Assembly (NCBI GenBank): GCA_036362985.1
Contig: JAYGXS010000008.1
Location: forward strand, 24,735,243 to 24,799,242
DNA length: 64,000 nt
Reading direction: 5' to 3'
From: Ligula intestinalis
Lineage: Eukaryota > Platyhelminthes > Cestoda > Diphyllobothriidea > Diphyllobothriidae
The notes beneath the pieces are model-generated. The model saw nothing but the letters and a program-made list of their open reading frames with translations. It made no database searches and had not been told where the DNA came from. Both the position numbers and the translations under genes were made by a program. Position 1 is the first letter of the stretch. Each line of letters begins with the position of its first letter. This document shows positions 22,846 to 33,400 of this stretch, piece by piece.

Positions 22846-25800
22846 GTATATTTTCAGTACTCATTCTGACTGCCAGAAAGGTTTAAGGGTGATGCCTCAC
22901 TTTGCACCGATCCTGAAATGACGAAATGGTGGAAGAGGCGGTATGATCTATTTGAACGGTTCGATGATGGTATCGAACTAGACAGGGGTATGTCTTTTTT
23001 GCTACATGTGTCCAATTTCTCCCCGTCATTACCCTGGCTACGTTTACCTGTGCGGAAATAGGGTTCCGAAAATCAAGTAGGCAACTTACGCGCGAGTACA
23101 TCAGAATAATATATGTGGACGAAAAGATCGCCTCGCAATCGGTTAGCGAAGCCTTCCGATGTCGATATCTCTAGGAGGGATGGGATGCTCGCCAGCACTC
23201 ATGGTGCGCCGCCAGACATGCGAAACTACACCGATTCCTTTGCTACATTTGCCAACCCGCTTATATTCGCAGGGGGGGGGGGGGGTTTACTTGTTTGCTT
23301 TGAGGGTGTCAATCAAAGTTCTGGGATCATCTTCTTGTCTGAACGTAGCAATCTAGAATGGCGGATGGGCACTCACCAATCGGTTTCGAAACTCACTTGC
23401 TTGGTTGCGCCTTTGGACACATTCTCGAGTATATTTATAGGCAGAAAGATGTTACTGGGAAAAGGTAAGAGAGACTGGACTATGAACAATTCTGGCTTAT
23501 TAACTGCATTAGGAGGGGTTTAACAGACTTCGATAATTAATTTGACCAAATTGTGAAAGATTCGGTGGCCTCGGTGGGGTTCGTACTCACACCAGCAAAA
23601 GAATGGCTTTTGTACAGTCAACGCTCTGGCCAACTGAGATACCGAGGTCCTACCGGGAGCCGTGAATTTAATTACACTTGGGTCCATACACTTCATAGGC
23701 TGGGCGGGTAAATCGGCCCCTGAAATCCGTGCTTACGTGGTTGTCACTCACGCTCGTTGGGTGGATGGGGGTCCGCATTTTTTGCAGCCCTCAAGGCACA
23801 ACCGAACGATCATATCCTGTAACGCGATTGGTGGGCATCTCTCTACTACTACCGTGCGAGTTCTGGTCAACAACAGTTTCTCTCAACCGTTCGATATCCG
23901 GTCTGGAGTTTGATAAGGCTGCGTCCTACGAGCTTTCTATGCTGCCCTCGACCCGGCGCCGCAGCCCACCTGGAAACGTCGAAGAGGAGGGCAACTGAAG
24001 ACTTGGCTCGACACCGTCCGTCAAGACATGGAAGCAGTTCTTGGACCTTCTATCTTCGGCCTCCGTCGCTGGAGAAGATACTAGGTGGAGCTTTCCAGAT
24101 CCGCTGCCGCCAATCGTCACGCATGGAGAGGTACCGTTCGTGACGTCATTGGGGCCGGCTATATCAGGCATCATCACAGCCGTAACAAGTACAAGTCCTA
24201 TCGCCTATTCTGTTTAGCTAAGCCATTGACTGGATTTGCGGGAAGTTCCTACGTGAAAAGGGTGGCGTTGATCTTGCACTCGGACGTCAGCCGACTGATC
24301 TCGACTACGCCGATAATATCGCCCTGCTAGACTCAAGCTTTGGTGATCTACAGTCTGTAGTGTTCATGGAATTGCTATGTCGGTTAGCTTGTCCATAAAT
24401 ACGAGGCAAACTAGATAATTCTCAGGCTGCATCCTAAACCAGAGGGAGGCAACCCCGGGGCATTAATGACCGTGACCTTGAAGAAGTAGATAGCTCTAAA
24501 TACCTCGGGGCGAGGCCAATCTACCTTGTCTCTTGAATCGCTACTGGTCGGTGGGTTTTGTCAATCCTCCGAAAGTGTCTATGGCTCCGACGCGACATCT
24601 TTATCGCTACGAAGGTCCGTTACATAATTGAGCTCGGCTAGATCAAGTACGAGTATCCATCTACTGTTGTTAATATACGCGATCGCAACCAGCGGGGTAA
24701 CGATCTTGTGGCATAGGAGGTTATAGCGTTAGACTTCTAAGTCGCGGGTTCAAGCCGGGTTCAGGTGGTGCACCATCTGAAATTAGCTATGGCTGGCCAA
24801 TAAGCTCGCAATGTTTTTCTACTCAAAAACTTACCATATAGAGCAATTATAAAGTGCAGACTAGTAGTTTGCTTTTTTATGCAAAACAACATTCCTCTCG
24901 GTGGTAAAATCACTCGGCTGCATCAACTTATCCTTCTTCGCGGTTTCGCTACAAATCAAAGCATTTGCGTCATCTATGCTTCTTGTGCGAAATGTGAAGG
25001 GTAGGGTGAGCGGCAGTTTTACTTTTTCGTGAATGGCGATTCTTGGTTGATTACTCAAGTGGTCTATTAATTCCATCATACATTATTCAAAAGGCCCTAC
25101 TACTGCAACTGTGTTTTTTATTTGCCTTGTCTAGAATCGTGGTATAGTGTTACGCCCGAGACCATCGCCCGCCATCAAGCTAAGACCTGCGCCTGTAACC
25201 TCATAATCGATGGTTTTGCGGGGGTCGGTGGCAACTCGATTCAATTTGCACAAACCTGTGCTTTTGGTCAGTTATAACTCGAACGTATATTTCCTCGGTT
25301 GGCTTTCCTTCTTCCTTGATTGTCCTAGCACCTTGTTTGAATGTACAGGAGCTTCCTTTGGCATATGTTACTTTAATTGACAACTAAGTTTGCTAGCATC
25401 AACCTCGATCGCTCTTATTCTAAATTTTAGTCTGTTTGCCGGACTGTCCCTGGTCTCGTTTGTGATTATTTTGTTTTCTCGTAGCATATCCCTTTTAATC
25501 TGCTTTCGCGTATTCTTTTTTCTTCGTCAACTACTACTGTTAGAGCTCAACTATGTTATAGCGCAATAAAACCTTTAAATTTGCATCATATAGCTGTGGC
25601 TTAAACTAAGGCCGTTTAAGGTTGAAACTCCGCTAAAAGTACCCGCCACATGTGGCGCAAACGTGCGTTCACTAGTTGAGCAGAATGCTTACTCATTCAC
25701 GCAATTGAACCAAGTTATGGTTTGTGGCCCGCTGTTTCATGTTTCAAGCACGCCTTTGTAGGCGCCTTTAAAATTGTTCAGCTCAGCGACTTGATTTAAA

Positions 25801-27104
25801 ATTATTATTTTTGGCTCCAACGAATAGGACGACTCGATGCCGCTCCCCATCCCCTCAACTTTTCGTTTTTGGTCAATTCAGTCATCAGCATTGACAACTC
25901 TATGGAGCGCCTCGGCCTTCTTCAGAAGAATGCCGCAGTTTACGGTGCAAAGTCTAAAATTGATGCCATCTGCGGAGACTTGGCGAGTGTTCTTTCGGCT
26001 CTCCGAACCGGACCCCTCACGCCTCGCTCTCCTTCGACCAGTGCACCCGTAGAAAAGCCCGCAGCTAATGAAGTCTCAGCCCCGGTCTTCTCCTCCTCCT
26101 CCTCCTCCTCCTCCTCCTCCTCCTCCTCCCAGGAGGAATCCAAAACATCACTCCATGCTGACGTAACGGAGTCTCTGGGTGCCTTGGGTGCGAGGTCAAA
26201 TCTTCCTATCGCGTGCGAGGAAGCCCCAGGTCCTGCAGATGTGAATTCATCCTCCGGCGTGCTCGCGACCAGGAAAGAAGGGTCTCCGACTTCCCCGGTG
26301 GCAGATACGTCGCCGCATACAGTCCCACCGGAAGAAGAGAATCCAGCTCGTGGAAATGAACCGTCAGGTCCATCGGAGAAGAAGATCTTGCCTTCTCCTA
26401 CCCATGGTAACGACGTGGAGAAGTCACCGGGCGCCTTTGGCACGACCCTAGCCAGATCGGATCTGCCTGTCGCGTGTGAGGAAGCCCCAGGTCCGGCAGA
26501 TACGAATCCGTCCGAAGTGACAAGGGAGACGTCCCCGAATTCCAGAGTGGCGGAGGCGCCGCATACAGTCCCGGAAGATGAGAGTCTAGCTCGTGAAAAG
26601 GAGCCGCCAGGTCCGTCAGACGAGGGGATCTTGCCTCCCGAAGACTCTGCAGTGGTAACGGTGACCCCCGAAACAGGCGGGGATCTGGAGCTGTCGACTA
26701 CCAATAACGCCGTCGTCGATGTTGTCTTTATGTCGCCACCCTGGGGCGGCCAGCACTACAAGGAGCGCGTTTTGCCGCCGGGTGCTGCTAGCTGGAATCG
26801 AAAGCGTCGCAAGTTGTGGTTCGAAACGCTTGGCGAGGAACCAGAACCCTTCTACAACCTGAACGACATTGCCTGCTTGCCTGGCGCCGTAAAGGCAGCC
26901 CGGCAACTGACCAATCGTGTGGTGGTCTATCTACCCAGAAACAGCGCCATTGGCCAGTTGCTAGCACTGGGTTGGCATGACATGACTGACTCCCAGCGCC
27001 GTGTTGATGTGGCCATCGAGGATTACTGGCTGCGGGGTCGTCGTCTTGCCGTAGCGGCGTATGTTGGTGATTTTGCCGACCTTGAAACCATCGCGCAAGT
27101 CTAA
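22598..27104 (+). CDS. TGS1: trimethylguanosine synthase (snRNA/snoRNA cap hypermethylase), four exons
   Basis: TGS1 converts the m7G cap of snRNAs and snoRNAs to the 2,2,7-trimethyl form with SAM, in the nucleus and Cajal bodies. The exons 22598-22845, 22881-22987, 25135-25266 and 25882-27104 join in phase to 570 codons including the stop. The family signature runs in order: WWKRRYDLFERFDDG (about residue 96), SWYSVTPETIARH (120-132), SAM motif I IIDGFAGVGGNSIQFA (142-157), acidic VISID (163-167), IDAICGD (189-195), VFMSPPWGG (445-453), and a C-terminal YLPRNS..VAAYVGDF. The catalytic SPPWGG, with the Trp that stacks on m7G, is intact. Motif I has Ala where Cys is usual. The N-terminus is acidic with a poly-Pro run. 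About 240 low-complexity residues separate ICGD from SPPWGG, where related enzymes have a short loop. The start is the first in-frame ATG of exon 1, so upstream exons are possible. No disabling change was seen. Confidence 0.9.
22881..22987 (+). CDS. TGS1: TGS1 exon 2
   Basis: It follows a 35-bp intron (22846-22880, GTATAT...GAAAG). The phase fits (AG|G = Arg) and gives FKGDASLCTDPEMTKWW and then the family block RRYDLFERFDDGIELDR. The donor is AGGG|GTATGT at 22988. Confidence 0.85.
23268..23286 (+). repeat. poly-G run in TGS1 intron 2
   Basis: An uninterrupted G run of about 15 (GCAG followed by G's to 23285). Confidence 0.9.
23540..23740 (-). repeat. tRNA-derived SINE-like repeat (type T1) in TGS1 intron
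   Basis: On the minus strand the tRNA-like part has an A-box-like region (ATCTCAGTTGGCCAGAGCG) and a degenerate B box. The plus-strand left flank is AATTTGACCAAATTGTGAAA, and the right flank is CCGTGAATTTAATTACACTT. Both flanks are shared with the array at 57285-58440. Confidence 0.75.
23890..24190 (+). mobile_element. RTE-like LINE, 3' end of ORF2 and 3' UTR, decayed
   Basis: The translated pieces match the C-terminal end of RTE-type LINEs: SYELS, RRRGGQLKTWLDTVRQDME (frame-corrected), GPSIFGLRRW and then SRSAAANRHAWRGTVRDVI. A parallel copy of the same region is at 28960-29220. Confidence 0.7.
24215..24660 (+). mobile_element. RTE-like LINE, internal reverse-transcriptase fragment, decayed
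   Basis: The segment DLALGRQPTDLDYADNIALL (24268-24330) carries the RT catalytic box as YADN instead of YADD. SSFGDLQSVV, EEVDSSKYLGA and a basic segment (24560-24620) follow. It lies 3' of a fragment that should follow it in an intact element, so two pieces have been inserted or rearranged. Stops are present. Confidence 0.7.
24705..24810 (+). repeat. tRNA-derived SINE (type T2) in TGS1 intron
   Basis: A-box remnant GGTTATAGCGTTAGACTTCT, B box GCGGGTTCAAGCC, then GGTGGTGCACCATCTG and the GGCTGGCCAATAAGC tail. Confidence 0.65.
25135..25266 (+). CDS. TGS1: TGS1 exon 3 (SAM-binding motif I)
   Basis: Acceptor TTGCCTTGTCTAG|AA and donor TTTTG|GTCAGT. The first codon is split (G|AA = Glu), giving ESWYSVTPETIARHQ. 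Then comes motif I IIDGFAGVGGNSIQFA. This equals the GWFSVTPE and DxFxGxGGN blocks of the family. 132 bp. Confidence 0.9.
25882..27104 (+). CDS. TGS1: TGS1 exon 4 (catalytic motif and inserted low-complexity region)
   Basis: Acceptor TTTTTGGTCAATTCAG|TC. The split codon G|TC is Val of VISID. After ICGD the reading stays open through a Ser/Pro/Glu-rich insert of about 735 bp. The insert contains a 14-Ser run (26089-26130) and two related blocks (26190-26405 and 26449-26645). It then enters VFMSPPWGG (26721-26750) and the C-terminal fold, ending in TAA after IAQV. Confidence 0.9.
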
Positions 27105-27389
27105 CTAACTAATTCGATGTTGGCGTTGTACAGGTTAATTACCATCTCCCTCTCTTGCCCTTTCTACTACAAATGTTCATATTTATACGTATTTTTATTA
27201 CAAAACAGACATTGCTCCTACTTGTTGGTCCTTGTTGTAGGCGGCAGGGGTAATCACTTCACGTGGTCTCGTGACGTTTTTAGATTCACCAGCCTTCATT
27301 GCGTGGGCTTGTCAAGCGCGTCCCGAACGATTCAGCAGTAGCTGCTGGCGTCGGTCTTCCATCTGGCGTACCTATCGCAGTAGCTTAAG

Positions 27390-28015
27390 TTAATAGAGAA
27401 GACCCTAGTTGCTGTGATCTTCAAGCCCTGTTCCTTAGGGGAAGAGAGAAAATGGGAAGCCAAGTGAGATGAATAATATACAGTGGAACTTCGATTAATG
27501 AGAGGAATGCGTTCCGTCACTGAGCTGGTCATGTGAAATGTTCGTCTTGCGAAATATAGCCAATCAGACTGCATCAGTTTGCTGATTGGCTGAAGGCGAC
27601 CGAGGAGGAACCACGCCCTGAGAGCAAGGCTCAACGGCAGAAACAGGCACACTCACACGCACTGACAATTCGTGGACTAAGCGGAAGCCTCGTCAGTTGA
27701 AACAAATTTTATGCCAGTGGCTCGTTCGTCACCCGAAATGCTCGTAGATGGCGCTGCTCGCGTCACCCGAGGCTTCACTATATTCTAAACAGAGTTAGTG
27801 TAGAATAGGTTGGGGAAGTTGACAGTCGGGCGAGTGCAAAACCACCCCCAGGGAGGGGGGAAGGCGGTGTTCGAAGTGTGTGGACGTTGCAGTCATCACA
27901 GTCAGGTCCTGTGTGAGTCGGCCTCAGGAAGACGATTGGCCAGATCGGATTAAGGCGGGGAGGCACTGGTGCTTGCGCAGTTGATAGCAGCCGTGAGAGT
28001 TTGCGCAGAGTGTGG
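27390..28015 (+). repeat. dispersed repeat C, long plus copy, with internal insertion
   Basis: CTGTGATCTTCAAGCCCTG and TTCCTTAGGGGAAGAGAG open the unit. Positions of about 27480-27780 are unrelated inserted sequence. The repeat then resumes with TATTCTAAACAGAG, GTTGACAGTCGGGCGAG, TGTGTGAGTCGGCCT and GACGATTGGCCAGATCGG. Confidence 0.55.
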
Positions 28016-28599
28016 GGTTCCTACAAAAACCGTGAGCAGACTAATATTTGCGCAATCTCTGAGGCTGTCGGCGTAGGCCCGACTGGACATTCCGGATCAG
28101 TTGTATTGACTGTGGTGGGGATAATGCTCGTAGGTTGTTGAGGCGCCTTTTGCATGCCGTCGCACCGTCACCGACGCCTCGAGTACGCGTAATGAGTCTG
28201 TTTGTGAAATGGAGCCTTCCAGGCAATAACTGCGTAAGAGGCGTTAATCGATCGCTTGAACAAGAGCTTCCTGCGTCCGAAATATCAGATTCTTTTCCCT
28301 AACCCACCACCCAAGACGTGTTCGCCACTTCCGAGTCGTTTTATTCGGCGCCCGAGTCACCGGTGTGGCATGGTGACTAGAAGATGCAGTGGCTCCAAAC
28401 AGTGTTCATTTGCATCCTCTATAAATACTTCACCATGGCAAGCTTAATGCGGCAGCTCAAGAAACAATTGGTTTTCCGGTATTCATGGACGAGCCAAACG
28501 GAAGACCAAGCCAATAGTTACGGATCAGTGTTGTGTAATTTACTGGCTTGCTCCGTCCATGGTGCCCCGTTTGGAAGTTTCTTGCGCAAATTGAGGTCG

Positions 28600-29260
28600 G
28601 CATGCAGTTAGGAAAACGATAGGGTCACACCCGAGGCTTAATATCCGTCTGAATACACAGAGTAAGGATGACATTGTCTTTCCAATCGATGTTGTTCGCC
28701 TGGGTTTCTCCACCCTCAGAAAGCACCTATGGATCTAACGTGACATCTCCATTGTCACAAAGATCCGTTAGTCATCCTATATGAAGTTGCGCATTTAAAA
28801 TGAACGAATACTGGAGGTATTTGAGTACCGCTGCCTAAGGAACATCCTTTGAGTGAAGCATATCGACTTTGTCTCAAATGAGACAGTCCGCATTCGCTGC
28901 GACAGTATCGCAATGATATCTCAAGCCACACAAAGAGGGCAATTGAAATGTTTTTGACACGTTTTTCGTCATCCGTCACACGAGCTTTGTTATGCTGCTC
29001 TCGATCCGGCGCCTAAGAGGAGGGTCACCCAAGACCTGGTTCAACACCATTCGTCAAGACATGGAAGCGGTTCTTGGATCTCAGTCGCTGGAGGGGGGAA
29101 TGCGTGGAGCGCTTTCCAAGTACAAACAAGCAAGTTATCAGATCCGCTGCTGCTAATTCTCACGCGTGGGCAGAGATACCATCCGTGGCATTATTAATGC
29201 CGACTACATCAGGTATGATCGCAAAATTTATCAAGTAAAAGTAGCCATCAGGTTATTCTT
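28600..29260 (+). mobile_element. RTE-like LINE, C-terminal half of ORF2, decayed
   Basis: The plus-strand reading gives SKDDIVFPIDVVRLGFSTL (28655-28715), RKHLWI.RDISIVTKIR, a LEVFEYRCLRNIL segment (28810-28850), HIDFVSNETVRIRCDSIAMI (28860-28920) and FRHPSHELCYAALDPAP (28965-29015). The C-terminal QDLVQHHSSRHGS-type end follows. These match the RTE-type ORF2 region between the RT palm and the C-terminus. Stops and a frameshift make it a pseudogene. It resembles the pieces in the TGS1 intron. Confidence 0.75.
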
Positions 29261-29389
29261 ACTGTGTAACTAGATCCCTGCCTCGTTGCACCAAGCGACC
29301 TCCTTACTGACTGTTTGACTGTCGCTCTCGACAATGTCCACCGCGAGCTTCAGTAAGCTGAACGCAAACGAGATGATCAGAGCTGTATT

Positions 29390-29640
29390 ATAGTGAAATT
29401 AGACTCACGGGATCTACCCCACTCTCTCACCACTCCAATGGGAGAGGGCGCTGGCTGTGTGCGCGAAACACATCAACACGCGCCACAACAACGCCACCTT
29501 CCTAGGTAGGCTACCGCCTAGGAGCGTCATAAAGCCCACGTTAATAAGGTGTCATTGAGCCTGACTGTCAGCACGCCAATCAGCCACTCCAGGCAACAAG
29601 ACACACACTGGACTGACTGCGGTGTCGGAGTTATCCTGCC
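29390..29640 (+). repeat. dispersed repeat E, copy 2
   Basis: CCTAGGTAGGCT.CCGCC, GGAGCGTCATAAAG and GAGCCTGACTGTCAGC are shared with 13505-13610. Confidence 0.45.
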
Positions 29641-30060
29641 AGTTGGCAACCCACCGAGCCATGGCTTTTAGCGCACAGTTAAATGTTCACGCGCATCAAG
29701 TTGTTTTTAGGAAAGAAATTCGCTAACGGTCGACCTCACCCTCCCCTTCACCGCCAGCAACAGACCGCCGCCTTACCACACAAGTGCAAAGTATGGCGAC
29801 GCTCGGTGGTTTCATATCATTTTAATATCAAAACTGGAAACAACAAATGGGAAGGTAGGGGTTGCCATTTCCACACACACACACGCCTTTTCGCGTGCCT
29901 GCGCTAGGTGGAGGCGGTGACAGTCACACACACGTTGGCGACAACCTTGCCCGGTTTGGTTGTCACGGAAGCGGTTTATGGCAGGTGTGGCAGGAGGAAA
30001 GCTCGACAGGATTGTTTGGCGCGCTGGAAAGGTTGTGGGGAAGGAGAAAACTCTGCCGCT

Positions 30061-30083
30061 GCTGCGGCTGTTGCAGCCGCAGC
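30061..30083. promoter_or_regulatory. perfect 10-bp hairpin just after the stop codon of the AMPK-gamma-like gene
   Basis: GCTGCGGCTG (30061-30070) and CAGCCGCAGC (30074-30083) are exact reverse complements with a 3-base loop. On the gene strand the hairpin starts one base after the TGA (30085-30087). Any role in stability or termination is inference. Confidence 0.6.
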
Positions 30084-30084
30084 T

Positions 30085-30421
30085 TCAAGAAAAGTCCATC
30101 GGGAACATGATGCTTTCCTCGTCCCCACTTGTCTGTTTGTGTGGTGGTGGGGGCGGTTGCTGCTTGCTAGGCTGTTTGCCCTTGGGTGGTGTTGTCACCT
30201 TATGCGCCTGTCCGGGAGCTCGTAATTGTTGTTGTTGCTGCTGCTGCTGAGCTGTTGGGCGCGAAGGTAACCGGAAGGGAGGAATGCCAGCGCCGACCGA
30301 GTCAGCATCACCGATTACACCACCTGCGTTATACGTCACAGGTATGGTCGGTAGGCGAGTGGAATGCGCCTGAAAAGGTCCCTCCAGCTGCAGTGACGGC
30401 GACTCGCTCTCGGAGTTACGT
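30085..30421 (-). CDS. PRKAG: AMPK-gamma-like exon 10 (poly-Gln C-terminus)
   Basis: Acceptor TTCAATTTAG|A completes a Lys codon. The exon reads RNSESESPSLQLEGPFQAHS, then eight Gln (CAG and CAA mixed), a Pro-rich stretch PPPPPHK, and GDEESIMFPMDFS, ending in TGA at 30085-30087. No homology outside low complexity; this is a disordered tail. Confidence 0.75.
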
Positions 30422-33400
30422 CTAAATTGAATGAAGTATAGTCAGTCTACTTAAATCGTAACAGTAGACGTTTAATTGTTGACGAAAAAATGAAGACTCG
30501 GCGTGCCAACAGACGCGAGCACTCACTTCTGTCGGTGGAAAAACCTGGTGATTGAATTCGGACCGAGAGGAGAGGGTAGTTGAGTGAGGGGCCGAGGAGA
30601 TTTCCCGAAAGAGGCGTCCGGCCTTTGGGAAGTATGACCCACGGTCACTGAGAAGACATAAGAGAACAAGAGGGCAGTTACTCCTGAAACAGACCTGGTG
30701 AGGGGTGTGAAGTACTCAAAGGAAACATGTTTCATTCAGTTGACCAGAAATGTCACAATAATACGCAGTTTACCATATACATAAGAGATCCAAAGACCAT
30801 TCACACATATCCTTCGTGTTATCGAGGCCTATTCTTTCGCGTTAAATAACGTCAAAATCGCTGTCGTCTATGCATGCAAGAGAAGACGATGCCTTTTGCA
30901 AGAAAAAAGAAACTGTTGTCAACAAAGAGAGGTTAAAATGACTAATGCTTGACTACTTGCCACCGCGAGCCATTTAGATTATGCTTGTGATCAATGACAT
31001 TCAAATCTGCGTAGCTTGAGCACAGACAATCTAACTAAGCAAAGCATAGACATAGACAGTGATTAATTGGAACTCTCAGAGGTAACAACCTTAATTCCCA
31101 GTGTAGTTGTCAGTTTAAGAAGGGATGAAAAACCCTTAAGGCACATATTAAGACTACAAACATGGATGGTAGTTACAAAGGTGTGTCTTGTGTCAGTTAC
31201 TGGACCGTTTATTTAGATAACAAATCGTGATGGACAGTTTAACGCTCTTAGCATCGGTGTCATGAAATCTGTGATGTCTGCCTCCATCTTTGCGATGAGT
31301 CATCACACAGGAAGACTCCTCGCGCGAGCTGTCGTGCAGCCATAAGATTGCGCACGGTGGCTATCGATCTCTCGTCAGATCTGATTGGTCCATTTTCGCC
31401 GACGCGTCCCCATCAAGCGGATCAATAAATATACACAGCCTGTGTGAGTGACTTGGGAATACAGCTCTCTTCGTGGTCGACTGCTTTCTCTTCCTCACGC
31501 GTGTTTGATTTGGAAAAAAATGGTCGGAAAAACTCACAGTTCGTGCTGATTACAAGGCACGGATCATAGCCCTCTTAAAAATGACCAGTTCGTTATAGTG
31601 CATCAAGCACTTAAATCAGACATGATGGTGAATGAAGATAGAGATCTGGGGATGGATGACTTACCCGGGAGAGAGCTACGTTTGCAGGAGATGGAATAGG
31701 AGGAGACCGAAGGATTAGGCACAGAATGCTGCGGCCTGTAGAGAGCCGCCCTCACCGCAGGAGACTCTCGGGAATCTGAAGAGGACTGACTGAGGGGTGA
31801 GACCAGTTGCCCATCCCCCCGATGCGGATCGGGTGAGTCTTTCCTCGGGGTCAAGATGGTCGCATAGAGCAGGTCCGATGTAGTGATTACCCCAACGGCC
31901 GGACCCAGAGCTGCCTGTCCATTCCAGCTGGCGCCAGTACCCGGTTTCTCGAAGACCGCTAAGCAGGATGCCTGCGGGTAGAAGGCAGAAAGCTAGTTCA
32001 ATTGATAATGCTACGCTAGTCGAAAACAGTAAACATAAACGCGTACTCACTAATTGTAAGTAGTATAAGAAATTTATTCTCTGCTGTGTGGCTGGGAGGT
32101 GAGTAACTTGATACGTGTCCAGTTTGCTTTTAAATAAAGCCAATCACCCTGTGACTGAAGAACTTGTGGCCATAAATATTTGCCTAAGCTCGAAAGTAAG
32201 ACTAAATTACATCGAATGCCAATAAATCTGTGTCCAAAGTACAAGTTTGAGAACTTAGCACGCGCACAGTATAAGTATTTTCAAATACAGCAAGCAGCAT
32301 ATGAAAGCGAAAACCTTGAGTGTCTGAAACAATATATATGTGTGGTAGATGGGTGCTCATCGATTGGTTACGGAACTCATTCGTCCCGTTGTGCCTTGGG
32401 ACTCGCTGTCGAATCCCACCAGCAGCCGCTCAACAGCCAATAACTGACTTTTTGGCGGAAGCTGTGATGCAGAAATTAGAAGAAAAAATTAGGTACTACG
32501 GCTCTTTCCACAGTGACTGTACAACGTAGACGATACACTTGTTATCGTCAAAAGAGATCAATTAGGATTACTCGAGCACAATATAAACTCCGTATTCCCA
32601 CGAGTAGAATTTAACTTATAAACCGACGTTAATGAGCGACTCCAATTCTTAGACGTCCTCGTACACAGGAAAACCGGTGAAAAGATACATACACGAGCTT
32701 ATCGTAAACGTATGTAATCCGAGGGCATCGGGCATACTGGTATTTCCCATCTTATGTCTCACGAATGCAGCTTTGCTAACAGCTTGTTAAGTTGAGCCAT
32801 ATGTAAGGAATGCATCTGAACTCGTCCAAAGGCAAATACAAAAATAACGCCAGATAAAAATAGCGCACAAGTCTACAATTACTTTGCGCACTCAGTTTAT
32901 ACACCCTTAGGACAGAGTTGGCTGTTACAACAGAAAATAAATCGTCTACAAAAAACCATGTACCATTTTTGATATAGTCTACTATGACCAAACTGGGAAA
33001 TCTCTATCCGTCCTTAGACATGAACACAAGTTAGCAGGGGAGAGACGAGATGACTTATCCCGGCTTGCCATGCATACACCGGACACAGGACACATATTTA
33101 CATGGGAAGAATCCACACCATTAGAGTATGCCCAACTAGAAAGGGTTGCAAATTCCTGGAGACAGTGCATTCAGACAAGGCATACATTAATACGCCTATC
33201 AAGTTATATCAAGGTTAAGTCGAAGCGAATACCAGCCATCATCATCCAGATGAATAAATACAACGAACTTCTATTGGCTCACACTTTGGGCAACCAAAAA
33301 ATCTTGCATTAGGCATTGTCGAAAGTTGACTGTTTTTTGCACATTTCCTATGCGTCTGAAGACGAACATGGGCGCCAGGGTCAAACGTTTACGCAATAAA

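Noticed and set aside
25940..26704. 254-codon open frame on the minus strand across the TGS1 insert
   Set aside because: It mirrors the GC-rich, repeat-containing sense frame. The sense frame joins known TGS1 motifs at both ends and the antisense one has no motif.
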